Of a stretch of 64,000 bases of DNA, positions 17,968 to 26,901 are shown piece by piece. The translations under genes were made by a program, and so were the position numbers. Under the pieces are notes generated by a model that was not told the DNA's origin, did not search any database, and saw only the letters and a program-made list of their open reading frames with translations. Source of the DNA: Betaproteobacteria bacterium (GTDB lineage: Bacteria > Pseudomonadota > Gammaproteobacteria > Burkholderiales > Rhodocyclaceae); assembly GCA_016703785.1 (NCBI GenBank), contig JADJBM010000032.1, positions 453,552-517,551 on the forward strand. Direction: 5' to 3'. How positions within the stretch are numbered: position 1 is the first letter of the stretch; each line of letters starts with the position of its first letter.

Positions 17968-19068
17968 CTATGAAGCGTCGAGCATGCGGTTGAGGGCGAC
18001 CTTAGCCAGTTCAGCCTCGTGCGGTGGCACCGAGATGCGGTTGACGATGTTGCCTTCGGCAAGGTTTTCCAGACACCAGGCCAGGTGCTGCGGATCGATG
18101 CGCCCCATGGTCGAGCACATGCAGACCATCGGCGCCATGAACTGTACGACCTTGCCTTCAGGCTTCACTTCCTCGGCGAGGCGGCTGACGAGGTTCAGCT
18201 CGGTGCCGACCAGCCAGTGCGTATTGGCGGGCGCGGCCTTGACGGTCTTGATGATGAATTCCGTCGAGCCGACGTGATCAGAAAGTCGGCAGACGTCGAA
18301 ATTCGATTCGGGGTGGGAGATGACCAGCCCATCCGGGTATTTCAACCTGAAGCGATGGATGTGCTCGGCCTGGAACATCTGGTGCACCGAGCAGTGGCCC
18401 TTCCACAGCAGGATGCGGGCGCGGCGGATATGCTCTGCGCTCAGGCCGCCGTTTTCCAGGTCCGGATCCCACACCGCCATTTCGTCGAGCGGAATGTCCA
18501 TCTTGTGCCCGCTCCAGCGGCCGAGGTGCTGGTCAGGGAAGAACAGCACTTTCTCGCGCTGCGCGAACGACCACTCGAGGATTTTCGGTGCGTTGCTCGA
18601 GGTGCACACGATGCCGCCGTGCTCACCGCAGAAGGCCTTCAGGTCGGCGGCGGAATTGATGTAGGTGACGGGGGTGATCAGCTTGTCCGGATCGCCTACG
18701 ACTGCTTCCAATTCGCGCCAGCAGCGCTCCACCTTGGCGAGACTGGCCATGTCGGCCATGGAGCAGCCGGCGGCAAGGTCGGGCAGGATGGCGATCTGTT
18801 CCGGTTTGGAGAGGATGTCCGCCACCTCCGCCATGAAATGCACGCCGCAGAAGACGATGTACTCGGCGTCGGACTGCGCGGCCAGGCGCGACAGCTTGAG
18901 CGAGTCGCCCGTCAGGTCGGCATGTCGGTAGACATCGGCGCGCTGGTAGTGGTGGCAGAGCAGGACGACACGCTTTCCGAGCTTGGCGCGTGCGGCCGCG
19001 ATGCGCGACTGCGCATCGGTATCCGCCAGGGTGTTGAAGCGATCGAATTGAATCACTGCTGATTGCAT
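17968..19068 (-). CDS. nadA: Quinolinate synthase
   Basis: 366 residues. NadA condenses iminoaspartate with dihydroxyacetone phosphate using a [4Fe-4S] cluster. The three cluster cysteines are in FCGVHFMAE, VCTSSNAP and CMCSTMG. The substrate motif LLCHHYQRADV is near the N-terminus, and HPESNFDV and GTELNLVSRL are conserved. The frame is open 106 codons upstream, but that part is antisense shadow of the rhodanese gene; ATG 19068 gives the family N-terminus. nadB and nadC are not in the window. Confidence 0.95.
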   Translation of the reverse strand: MQSAVIQFDRFNTLADTDAQSRIAAARAKLGKRVVLLCHHYQRADVYRHADLTGDSLKLSRLAAQSDAEYIVFCGVHFMAEVADILSKPEQIAILPDLAAGCSMADMASLAKVERCWRELEAVVGDPDKLITPVTYINSAADLKAFCGEHGGIVCTSSNAPKILEWSFAQREKVLFFPDQHLGRWSGHKMDIPLDEMAVWDPDLENGGLSAEHIRRARILLWKGHCSVHQMFQAEHIHRFRLKYPDGLVISHPESNFDVCRLSDHVGSTEFIIKTVKAAPANTHWLVGTELNLVSRLAEEVKPEGKVVQFMAPMVCMCSTMGRIDPQHLAWCLENLAEGNIVNRISVPPHEAELAKVALNRMLDAS

Positions 19069-19127
19069 GGTTATCGTGGTTGTGTTTGCTGAACTGACTA
19101 ATCTATCAAAAACGGCGGGGAATTCCT

Positions 19128-19580
19128 TCAGCCTTGCTGCCAGGGCAGGCCGGCGGCACGCCAGCCGCCCACCTTGCCACGCTGCCCCCTGGCGTCCTTG
19201 TCGCCCTCGAAGCCCTCCAGGACGTTGTAGCAATCCGGGTAACCCGCCTCGGTCGCGAGGGCGGCCGCGCGGTGCGAGCGGTGCCCGCTGCGGCAGATGA
19301 ACATGACCAGCGATTCGCGGTCGACCTGCTGCTTCAGTTCCACCATGAAATGCGCGTTCAGCGCATAGCCCGGGTAGAACTGCCATTCGATTTCGATGGC
19401 GCCCGGGATGCGGCCGACGAAATCCAGCTCAGGCCGTGTGCGCACATCCACCAGCCTGGCTCCAGGCGCGAACTGCAGGATGGCATGCGCCTCCCCGGGC
19501 GTCAGCGCGCCTTCATAGGGCAGCCCCAGTTCCTTGGCGCGTTTCTGGGCCAGGGCCAGTATTTCGCTGAGATTTCCCAT
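19128..19580 (-). CDS. Rhodanese-like sulfurtransferase
   Basis: 150 residues, a single rhodanese domain. The active-site loop is CRSGHRS with the catalytic cysteine in MFICRSG. DVRTRPELDFVGRIPGAIEIEW is the CH2A-like region and NVLEGFEGD follows the loop. No signal peptide is seen, so it is cytosolic. It sits 59 bp upstream of nadA on the same strand; a role in sulfur or cyanide handling is only inferred. Confidence 0.88.
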   Translation of the reverse strand: MGNLSEILALAQKRAKELGLPYEGALTPGEAHAILQFAPGARLVDVRTRPELDFVGRIPGAIEIEWQFYPGYALNAHFMVELKQQVDRESLVMFICRSGHRSHRAAALATEAGYPDCYNVLEGFEGDKDARGQRGKVGGWRAAGLPWQQG

Positions 19581-19628
19581 TGCAGCCGAGACGATTAGAA
19601 TGAGGGTGCAAGTATAAGTGAAGCCCCC

Positions 19629-20822
19629 ATGTCCGTCGAAGAAACCCCACATCCGTCATCCCTGCTGGACGTCGAGCCTGTCGACAAGAAACGCTATCGG
19701 GAGGCGAGCCGCGCCACTTGGATATCGGCGGCCCTCAACCTCGCCTTGACCGTCCTCCAACTGATCGTCGGCTGGGTGGCGCATTCGCAATCGCTGATCG
19801 CCCACGGCATCCATTCCTTCTCCGACCTGCTATCGGACTTTCTTGTTCTTTACGCCAATCGCAAGGGCAGCCATCCGGCCGATCGCGAGCACCCCTACGG
19901 CCATGCCCGCGTCGAAACGGCGGCCACGCTGATCCTCGGAGCATCCTTGGCCCTGATCGGTTTCGGCATTCTCTGGGAAGCGACCATGCGCCTGCAGCAT
20001 GTCGCGGAACTGCCGCGGGTTGAGCTGATCGCGCTTTGGGTGGCGATTGCGACGGCGGCATCCAAGGAAGTGCTCTTCCGCTATCTTGTGCGCGTGGCCG
20101 AGCGCCTGCGATCGCCCATGCTGGCGGCCAATGCCTGGCACACGCGTGCCGATGCCGCCTCGGCCTTGGTTGTCGTTGCCGGCATCGCCGGCGCCCTGAT
20201 GGGTTGGACGTTCCTGGATCTCCTGGCTGCCGCCATCATGGGCTTCATGATCCTGCGCATGGGCCTGAAGCTGGGCTGGGAATCCCTGCAGGAACTGATC
20301 GATACCGGGCTGGACAAGGAAAAAGTCGAGTCTATCCGCCGGACGTTGCTGGACACGCCGGGCGTCTTGGGTCTGCATGAGTTACGCACTCGACGCATGG
20401 CGCACCAGGCGCTGGTCGATGCCCATGTCCTGGTCGATCCTCGCGTCAGCGTCTCCGAGGGGCATCGCCTGGGCGAGCGCGCGCGACAGCGGGTACTTGA
20501 TGCCCACCCCGAGGTGGCCGACGTACTGGTGCATATTGATGCCGAGGAGGATCAGGCCTTGATGAGTAGCAGCGCCGACCTTCCCGATCGCGATGCGCTG
20601 ATGGCGCAACTCCATGAATTGCTTGGGGAGGAGGCGGCGGGGATTGAAAGGACGGTGCTGCACTATCTTGGCAATCGCGTCGAGGTGGATGTCTTCCTGC
20701 CAATGGGGACCTGTTTTGACGCGGCACGCGTGGCCAGGCTGGAGCAGCGCATCGCAAGTCGGCTGCCCATGACACCCCATTTCCGGGCAGTTACCCTGAA
20801 CTGCCGGATTGCACCAAAATAG
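19629..20822 (+). CDS. Cation diffusion facilitator family transporter
   Basis: 397 residues with five to six membrane spans in the first 230 and a cytosolic C-terminal domain. Transport-site ligands are visible as HSFSDLLSDF in TM2 and HTRADAASA in TM5 (the HxxxD site). HPYGHARVE lies between them. The C-terminal part contains a standard CDF dimerisation domain (LHELRTRRM) plus an extra 100 residues. The likely substrates are Zn, Fe or Mn, which cannot be separated by eye. It is divergent from the rhodanese gene. Confidence 0.9.
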   Translation: MSVEETPHPSSLLDVEPVDKKRYREASRATWISAALNLALTVLQLIVGWVAHSQSLIAHGIHSFSDLLSDFLVLYANRKGSHPADREHPYGHARVETAATLILGASLALIGFGILWEATMRLQHVAELPRVELIALWVAIATAASKEVLFRYLVRVAERLRSPMLAANAWHTRADAASALVVVAGIAGALMGWTFLDLLAAAIMGFMILRMGLKLGWESLQELIDTGLDKEKVESIRRTLLDTPGVLGLHELRTRRMAHQALVDAHVLVDPRVSVSEGHRLGERARQRVLDAHPEVADVLVHIDAEEDQALMSSSADLPDRDALMAQLHELLGEEAAGIERTVLHYLGNRVEVDVFLPMGTCFDAARVARLEQRIASRLPMTPHFRAVTLNCRIAPK

Positions 20823-20841
20823 TGCGTAACGCGCCCCGGCC

Positions 20842-20856
20842 GCACCTCGTTGGTGC
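20842..20856 (+). promoter_or_regulatory. Candidate NtrC enhancer site upstream of glnA
   Basis: The palindrome GCACC-TCGTT-GGTGC matches the NtrC consensus GCACC-N5-GGTGC exactly. It lies about 75 bp upstream of the sigma-54 -24 element, a normal enhancer distance. Only one clear site is seen; a nearby TGGCAC at 20890 does not complete a second palindrome. Confidence 0.8.
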
Positions 20857-20918
20857 CGTTGCTTTTTCGTCTCGCGAAGTTATCCCTTGTGGCACAATGG
20901 CGTTCCTTTTCCGGGGCA

Positions 20919-20935
20919 TTGGCACATTTTCTGCT
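20919..20935 (+). promoter_or_regulatory. Sigma-54 promoter of glnA
   Basis: TTGGCAC-N5-CTGCT has GG at 20921-20922 and GC at 20933-20934, exactly 12 bp apart, as in the consensus YTGGCACrnnnnTTGCW. Transcription would start near 20946, leaving a leader of about 58 nt before the glnA ATG with an AGGAG ribosome site at about 20992. Confidence 0.82.
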
Positions 20936-21003
20936 AAAGCCGCCAGTACGCTGTAAGTATCAATTCAAATTTCCGAATTCGGTTCAAACTCTAGGAGAAA
21001 GTA

Positions 21004-22413
21004 ATGTCGCCTCAGGACGTTCTTAAACTGGTCAAGGAAAGGGAAGTCAAGTTCGTCGACTTCCGCTTCACGGACACGCGCGGCAAGGAGCAGCACGTCG
21101 GTGTACCGGTCAAGCAATTCGGCGCCGACAAATTCGAGTCCGGCCACGCTTTCGACGGTTCGTCGATCGCCGGCTGGAAGGGCATCCAGGCGTCTGACAT
21201 GCTGCTGATGCCGGATGCCGCGACCGCCTACATCGATCCCTTCATGGACGAGACTACGCTGGTGTTGTCATGCGACGTGGTCGAGCCTGCCGACGGCAAG
21301 GGCTACGATCGCGATCCGCGCTCCATCGCCAAGAGAGCCGAGGCCTATCTGAAGTCCACCGGCCTGGGGGATGTTGCCTATTTCGGCCCCGAGCCCGAGT
21401 TCTTCGTTTTCGACTCGGTCGAGTGGAGCGTGGACATGTCCGGCTCCTATAGCAAGGTGTTTTCCGAGGAGGCCGCCTGGGCCTCTGCCGAGAAGTTCGA
21501 TGGCGGCAACTCCGGCCACCGTCCCACCGTCAAGGGCGGCTATTTCCCTGTGCCGCCGGTCGACAGCCTGAACGACATCCGCGCTGCCATGTGCCTGGCG
21601 CTGGAAGCTTGCGGCGTCGAAGTCGAAGTGCATCACCACGAAGTCGCCACCGCCGGCCAGTGCGAAATCGGCACCCTGTTCAATACCCTGGTGCGCCGCG
21701 CCGACCAGACCCAGGTGCTGAAGTACGTCGTGCACAACGTTGCCCACAGCTATGGCAAGACTGCCACTTTCATGCCCAAGCCTATCGTCGGTGACAATGG
21801 TTCAGGCATGCACGTTCACCAGTCTGTGTGGAAGGGTGGCAAGAACCTGTTTGCCGGCAACGGCTACGCTGGCCTGTCCGAGTTCGCGTTGTACTACATC
21901 GGGGGCATCATCAAGCACGCGCGTGCGCTCAACGCCATCACCAACCCCGGCACCAACTCCTACAAGCGCCTGGTGCCTGGTTTCGAGGCTCCGGTTAAGC
22001 TGGCCTACTCGGCCCGCAACCGCTCCGCCTCGATCCGCATTCCCTACGTGCAGAGCGACAAGGGGCGCCGTATCGAGGTGCGTTTCCCGGATCCGACCGC
22101 CAACCCCTACCTGGCCTTCACCGCCTTGATGATGGCCGGTTTGGATGGCGTGCAGAACAAGATCCACCCGGGCGATCCCGCCGACAAGAACCTGTACGAC
22201 CTGGCACCGGAAGAGGATGCCAAGATCCCGACCGTGTGCTCCTCGCTCGACCAGGCGCTGGACTATCTCGACAAGGATCGTGAGTTCCTTACCCGCGGCG
22301 GCGTCTTCTCCAACGAAATGATCGATGCCTACATCGACCTGAAGATGGAGGAGGTGACGCGGTTCCGCATGACCACGCATCCGATCGAGTACGACATGTA
22401 CTACAGCCTGTAA
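21004..22413 (+). CDS. glnA: Glutamine synthetase type I
   Basis: 469 residues; assimilates ammonia into glutamine. Seen: FDGSSIAGWK near residue 52, the metal-binding FGPEPEFF, HHHEVATAGQCEIG, the ATP-site NGSGMHVH, NPGTNSYKRLVPG and the adenylylation loop NLYDLAPEED with the regulatory tyrosine, so GlnE-type covalent control is expected. An NtrC site and a sigma-54 promoter lie upstream. ntrB and ntrC lie downstream after a DUF4124 gene, separated by a strong terminator. Confidence 0.98.
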   Translation: MSPQDVLKLVKEREVKFVDFRFTDTRGKEQHVGVPVKQFGADKFESGHAFDGSSIAGWKGIQASDMLLMPDAATAYIDPFMDETTLVLSCDVVEPADGKGYDRDPRSIAKRAEAYLKSTGLGDVAYFGPEPEFFVFDSVEWSVDMSGSYSKVFSEEAAWASAEKFDGGNSGHRPTVKGGYFPVPPVDSLNDIRAAMCLALEACGVEVEVHHHEVATAGQCEIGTLFNTLVRRADQTQVLKYVVHNVAHSYGKTATFMPKPIVGDNGSGMHVHQSVWKGGKNLFAGNGYAGLSEFALYYIGGIIKHARALNAITNPGTNSYKRLVPGFEAPVKLAYSARNRSASIRIPYVQSDKGRRIEVRFPDPTANPYLAFTALMMAGLDGVQNKIHPGDPADKNLYDLAPEEDAKIPTVCSSLDQALDYLDKDREFLTRGGVFSNEMIDAYIDLKMEEVTRFRMTTHPIEYDMYYSL

Positions 22414-22428
22414 TACGGCTTGACTCAG

Positions 22429-22457
22429 AAAAGGACGGCTGCGGCCGTCCTTTTTTT
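22429..22457 (+). terminator. Rho-independent terminator after glnA
   Basis: The stem AAAAGGACGGC / GCCGTCCTTTT with loop TGCG is followed by a run of T. It starts 15 bases after the glnA stop and separates the highly expressed glnA from ntrBC. Confidence 0.92.
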
Positions 22458-22544
22458 GTCCACTTGTCGCATGCCGAAAGCGTTTGTAAAGGAGCTGGTC
22501 TTGGCTTACACTTGAAGCAAGTTCTCGTTTTATGGCGGAACATC

Positions 22545-23012
22545 ATGAATATTAATTGGAAATTTTTTTCCATCTGGGTTGTAGCCTGGGTCGCCTTGCC
22601 GGTCTGGGCGGATGTCTACAAATGCGTTGACGAGGATGGCCACGTCACCTACACGAATACCAAGCCTTCCCCCAAGGCAAAATGCACGGCGCTGAGTCGC
22701 GAGCAGCGCGTTTCCACGGTCCCTGGCCGGGCGGCGAACACGCCTTCGCCGGCAGGATTCCCGAAAGTCAGCGGAGACGCGCAGAAGGCGCGCGACAACG
22801 ACCGGCGAACGATCCTCGAGCAGGAGCTTGCCGCGGAACAGAAGAACCTCGATCAGTCAAAAAAGGAATTGGCCGAGCAGGAGGCCATTCGTACCGGAGA
22901 CGAACGCAATTACCAGCGCGTGCTTGACCGGCTACAGCCCTACAAGGACAGGGTGGCACTGCATGAGCGCAATATCGAGGCGCTAAAGAGAGAAATCGGC
23001 AATCTCAGGTAA
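22545..23012 (+). CDS. DUF4124 exported protein
   Basis: 155 residues. A signal peptide (WVVAWVALPVWA) precedes the DUF4124 pattern DVYKCVDEDGHVTYTNTKP and a long charged coiled coil in the C-terminal half (EQELAAEQKNLDQSKKEL..). It is periplasmic and of unknown function. ATG 22545 is chosen because it starts the signal peptide. A DUF4124 gene between glnA and ntrB is frequent in betaproteobacteria, but a role in nitrogen control has no direct support. Confidence 0.87.
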   Translation: MNINWKFFSIWVVAWVALPVWADVYKCVDEDGHVTYTNTKPSPKAKCTALSREQRVSTVPGRAANTPSPAGFPKVSGDAQKARDNDRRTILEQELAAEQKNLDQSKKELAEQEAIRTGDERNYQRVLDRLQPYKDRVALHERNIEALKREIGNLR

Positions 23013-23060
23013 TTTCGAGCCGGTCCGGCTCGATGGTGTGGTTTTTGCTACTCTGATTGC

Positions 23061-24137
23061 ATGACTGCACCGGAAAAACTCCCCGTAACCGCTTTCGCCG
23101 GATTGGACCTGCTTTCATCGGCCGTCATTTTGCTGGATGCTGAACTGGTCATCCAGTACCTCAACCCCGCCGCAGAGAACCTGTTCGCCATCAGCGCCAG
23201 GCAGTTGTTGCGCAGGCCGCTGGCCCAATTGCTGGGCGAGCCGCCGGGACTGGCCGCCGCGCTGGTCAATGCCCTGAGCAACAATTGGAGCTACACGGGG
23301 CAAAACCTTACGACGCATCGACACGGCGTCGAATCGCTGCATCTGGACTGCACGGTGACCCCGGTGGAAGCCGGCACTATCCGCCTGCTGCTTGAGTTTC
23401 GCCATATCGACCAGCAATTGAAGACGGAGCGGGAAGAGCGTCTGGCCGAGCAGCAGCAGGCCAACCGCGAATTGATCCGCAACCTCGCTCATGAAATCAA
23501 GAATCCTTTGGGCGGCATTCGCGGCTCGGCGCAATTGCTCGAGCGGGAGCTGGCCAATCCCCAATTGCGCGAGTACACCCAGGTCATTATCAAGGAAGCC
23601 GATCGCCTGCAGGAGCTGATGAACCGCCTGCTCAGTTCGCACCGGCTGATGCAGCCCCAGCCGGTCGGTATTCATGAGATTCTCGAACGGGTGCGCGCGC
23701 TCATCCTGGCCGAGTTTCCCGATGTCGAGGTGAGGCGCGATTACGACACGAGCCTGCCCGAATTGACGGGAGATCGCGAACAGTTCATTCAGGCCATTCT
23801 CAATATCGTGCGCAATGCGGCGCAGGCTCTTGAGGGTCGCGGGGAAATCATCCTGCGCACGCGCGCGCGCAGGCAGGTGACCCTCGCCAAGCGGCGCTAC
23901 CGCCTGGCGCTGGAATTGCAGGTGATCGACAACGGTCCGGGCATTCCGGAGGCAATCCGCGATCAGATGTTCTATCCACTGGTTTCGGGCCGGGAAGGCG
24001 GCAGCGGCCTGGGCCTCACGCTGGCACAAAACTTCATTCAGCAGCACCACGGCAGCATCGAGGTCGATAGCCGACCGGGCCGCACCTGCTTCTCGGTGCT
24101 GCTGCCGCTCCACACTACTCAACAGGAATTCCAATGA
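23061..24137 (+). CDS. ntrB: Nitrogen regulation sensor histidine kinase/phosphatase NtrB
   Basis: 358 residues: an N-terminal PAS domain (about 15-115, with FAGLDLLSSAVILLD), the phosphoacceptor region NLAHEIKNPLGGIRG (His at about 144), and an ATPase domain with N-box NIVRNAAQAL, G1 DNGPGIP and G2 GREGGSGLGLTLA. No membrane segments are present, so it is a soluble kinase controlled by PII. Its stop overlaps ntrC as ATGA. Confidence 0.95.
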   Translation: MTAPEKLPVTAFAGLDLLSSAVILLDAELVIQYLNPAAENLFAISARQLLRRPLAQLLGEPPGLAAALVNALSNNWSYTGQNLTTHRHGVESLHLDCTVTPVEAGTIRLLLEFRHIDQQLKTEREERLAEQQQANRELIRNLAHEIKNPLGGIRGSAQLLERELANPQLREYTQVIIKEADRLQELMNRLLSSHRLMQPQPVGIHEILERVRALILAEFPDVEVRRDYDTSLPELTGDREQFIQAILNIVRNAAQALEGRGEIILRTRARRQVTLAKRRYRLALELQVIDNGPGIPEAIRDQMFYPLVSGREGGSGLGLTLAQNFIQQHHGSIEVDSRPGRTCFSVLLPLHTTQQEFQ

Positions 24138-25564
24138 ATCCCGTCTGGATCATCGACGACGACCGTTCCATCCGCTGGGTCTTCGAGAAGGCGTTGGCCC
24201 GCGAGGAAATCGTTTTCAAGAGCTTCGGCTCGGCTGCCGAGGCACTGGCCACGCTCGATGCGGGCGCGCCGCCGCCGCAGGTGCTGGTCTCCGACATCCG
24301 CATGCCGGGCGAGTCAGGTTTGTCGCTGCTGCAGAAGGTCAAGACGCGTTTTCCGGGCATTCCGGTCATCATCATGACCGCCTACTCGGATCTCGACAGC
24401 GCGGTGTCCGCCTTTCAGGGCGGAGCCTTCGAGTATCTGCCCAAGCCCTTCGACATCGATCAGGCGCTCGACCTGGTTCGTCGCGCCATCGACGAATCCA
24501 CGCGGCAGGAGGTTGTGCCCGAGTCTTCCGCCATGGCGCCGGAGATACTCGGCAAGGCGGCGTCGATGCAGGAAGTATTTCGCGCCATCGGCCGCCTGTC
24601 GCAATCGCATGCCACGGTGCTGATCAACGGCGAGTCCGGCACCGGCAAGGAACTCGTGGCACGGGCGCTGCATCGCCACAGTCCGCGCGCGGACAAGCCT
24701 TTCGTCGCCATCAACACGGCGGCGATACCGCGCGACCTGCTCGAATCCGAATTGTTCGGCCACGAACGCGGCGCCTTCACCGGCGCCACCGCCATGCGCC
24801 GCGGACGTTTCGAGCAGGCCGAGGGCGGTACGCTGTTCCTCGACGAAATCGGCGACATGCCGGCGGAGTTGCAGACACGCCTGCTTCGCGTGCTCTCTGA
24901 CGGCAACTTCTATCGCGTCGGTGGCCATCAGCCGATCAAGGCCAATGTGCGCGTCATTGCCGCCACTCACCAGAATCTCGACGATCGTGTCCGGCAAGGC
25001 CTGTTCCGCGAAGACCTTTTCCATCGTCTCAACGTCATCCGCCTGCGACTGCCGCCGCTACGCGAACGGCGCGAGGACGTCCCCCTGCTGGTGAAGCATT
25101 TTCTCGCCAAGAGCGCGCATGACCTTGGCGTGGAGCCGAAGCGCGTGTCGGAGGCCGCGCTCAAGTTCCTCTCGGCCCTGGTCTTTCCCGGCAACGTGCG
25201 CCAGTTGGAGAACCTCTGTCACTGGCTGACCGTCATGGCGCCCGGCCAGGTGATCGAGATCGCCGATCTGCCGCCGGAGCTACGCGAGCAGGCGCCGCGC
25301 GAAACCGAGGCGGACTGGAAGGTGGCCCTTGGCGCCGAGGCCGATCGCCTGCTGGCGGGACGCCCCGGTGTCGTTTGGGACAGCCTTGCGCGCGAGTTCG
25401 AACGCACCCTGATCAGACATGCCCTGTTGGCTTCGGCCGGCCGGCGCATCGATGCGGCGCAGATGCTTGGCATTGGCCGCAACACGATCACGCGCAAGAT
25501 TCAGGAACTGGGGATGGAAATCGACGGCGACGACCCTGAGCCGCCGGCAAAAGTCAGCCGCTGA
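24134..25564 (+). CDS. ntrC: Nitrogen regulation response regulator NtrC
   Basis: 476 residues. The receiver domain has DDD near residue 8, the phospho-Asp in LVSDIRMPG and the Lys in YLPKPF. The AAA+ sigma-54 activator domain has Walker A GESGTGKE, the sigma-54 contact loop GAFTGA and Walker B GGTLFLDEIGDM. The C-terminal Fis-type HTH has AAQMLGIGRNTITRKIQEL. It should bind the GCACC-N5-GGTGC site upstream of glnA and activate the sigma-54 promoter there. Confidence 0.96.
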   Translation: MNPVWIIDDDRSIRWVFEKALAREEIVFKSFGSAAEALATLDAGAPPPQVLVSDIRMPGESGLSLLQKVKTRFPGIPVIIMTAYSDLDSAVSAFQGGAFEYLPKPFDIDQALDLVRRAIDESTRQEVVPESSAMAPEILGKAASMQEVFRAIGRLSQSHATVLINGESGTGKELVARALHRHSPRADKPFVAINTAAIPRDLLESELFGHERGAFTGATAMRRGRFEQAEGGTLFLDEIGDMPAELQTRLLRVLSDGNFYRVGGHQPIKANVRVIAATHQNLDDRVRQGLFREDLFHRLNVIRLRLPPLRERREDVPLLVKHFLAKSAHDLGVEPKRVSEAALKFLSALVFPGNVRQLENLCHWLTVMAPGQVIEIADLPPELREQAPRETEADWKVALGAEADRLLAGRPGVVWDSLAREFERTLIRHALLASAGRRIDAAQMLGIGRNTITRKIQELGMEIDGDDPEPPAKVSR

Positions 25565-25590
25565 AAGACGGCACGGCGAACAAGGAAGCG

Positions 25591-26802
25591 CTATCGTTGC
25601 TGCTTCTTTGCCGTTACGCGGGGTTTTTTCTTGGGTTTCTTCACGGCGGGTTTTTTTCTGCCCTGCGCCTTCGTTGCTTGAATTTTGGATGGTGCGACCT
25701 GGGGACTCCCTGTGTCGCCCACCGCGGTTTGGGATGCGGCAAGCTGGGCAACGAGCCCCGATGCTGTCTTGCCCGGCCCAGCCGGCGGCTCCGGCCGCGT
25801 GTGCGCCTCGTCGGGCCAAGGCTCGAGTGCGACTACTACGGCCGCAGGTGTCGGCGCCTCGTCCGGCCATGGATCGGGTACCACGGCAACTGCCGGTAGC
25901 GCTTCGTCGGGCCAAGGCTCGGGAGCGATCGCCATGGCAGTCGGCGCCGGCGCCTCGTCTGGCCAGGGATCGGGCTGCGCCATCGCCGCCACCTTGGTGC
26001 GGGACACGAAATAGGAAGAGAGCCAGCCTATCGTTGCTGTGCCTTTCAGCGCGTCCCGCGGTTCCGCAAGCTCCTGCGGATCGTAGCCGGCCATCAGCAT
26101 CAGTTTTGCCGCGAACGCGTCCGCCTCTTCCTGCTGCGATGCTTCGACCAGCTGCTCGGTGCCCATCGAGGCAAGCAGCGAAATGCCTAGCCTGGCGAGC
26201 GCACCCATCGGAAAAAGAATGTCGGCGAGGAGTGTCGTTGCCAGATAGGCGCCGGTCAGCGGCGAGCCGGCGATCAGGGAGACGGCCAGTCCTGCCGATG
26301 CGCTCTCGCGGTGATGCGCTGACGCCAGCCGGCCGAATTCCCGCGCCAGTGCCAGCGCCAGATCCGTGTCCGTGAGGGCGAGCCGGGCAAGCCCCGAGCT
26401 GACGGCGATTTTCCCCCCTGCGCTGGAACTGACGGAAGGGGAGTCGTTGGGCACGACGAAGACTTCCACATGCGGCACGCGCCTGACCAGTTCCGGGCTC
26501 AGTTCCGCCGCCTTGGTACCGAGGCGCTCGGCGATCGGGGCGATGCGCTGCGCCAGCTTGTCGGCGGCTTCCTGGGCCGGGCAGGGGTTTCCCTCCCCAC
26601 TGCAGAAATCTCCGCCTTTGGCCAGCAGGGTCTTGACGTCGAAGCGCAGGCTCGGAACAGTGGTTTCCAGCTCGCCGGGCAGTATGTTGAATTGCGTCCG
26701 GCCGCTGGTGGGTGAGGTGGTGCAACCGACGAACAAGGCCGAGCAGGCAAACAACAGGGCTGCGCGCGCAAAGCGGCTGCAAACGGCAAGCGGCAGACTC
26801 AT
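25591..26802 (-). CDS. M48-like lipoprotein with a destroyed zinc motif and a WPDEA repeat tail
   Basis: 403 residues. The N-terminus is a signal peptide with lipobox VGC. The middle follows the M48 family (Oma1/BepA-like) pattern, but the HExxH helix reads LALAREFGRLASAHH, with both zinc histidines replaced by arginine. The downstream glutamate region QQEEADAFAAKLMLMAGYDP is retained. Residues about 265-340 carry four copies of a unit containing PWPDEA spaced 17-18 residues apart, followed by a very lysine-rich end (KKPAVKKPKKKP). It is probably a non-proteolytic periplasmic scaffold. The start at 26802 begins the signal peptide. Confidence 0.75.
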   Translation of the reverse strand: MSLPLAVCSRFARAALLFACSALFVGCTTSPTSGRTQFNILPGELETTVPSLRFDVKTLLAKGGDFCSGEGNPCPAQEAADKLAQRIAPIAERLGTKAAELSPELVRRVPHVEVFVVPNDSPSVSSSAGGKIAVSSGLARLALTDTDLALALAREFGRLASAHHRESASAGLAVSLIAGSPLTGAYLATTLLADILFPMGALARLGISLLASMGTEQLVEASQQEEADAFAAKLMLMAGYDPQELAEPRDALKGTATIGWLSSYFVSRTKVAAMAQPDPWPDEAPAPTAMAIAPEPWPDEALPAVAVVPDPWPDEAPTPAAVVVALEPWPDEAHTRPEPPAGPGKTASGLVAQLAASQTAVGDTGSPQVAPSKIQATKAQGRKKPAVKKPKKKPRVTAKKQQR

Positions 26803-26901
26803 GGACCGAGTGTAAATGAGCGTGCACCCCAAGTCACGGCGAAAAACGGGCAATTCCAGCATAATGCGGCGCAGTAGCGGTCCGAATACAAAAGCCATTT
26901 C

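Noticed and set aside
20851..20862. TGGTGCCGTTGC as a second sigma-54 promoter
   Set aside because: The GG-GC spacing is too short; the TGGTGC part belongs to the NtrC palindrome.
20890..20906. TGGCACAATGGCGTTCC as a sigma-54 promoter
   Set aside because: The -12 GC is missing at the required distance; the site at 20919 fits better.
25280..26827. 515-residue minus-strand frame across the ntrC/M48 junction
   Set aside because: Arginine/glycine-rich shadow in another frame of the M48-like gene and antisense to ntrC.
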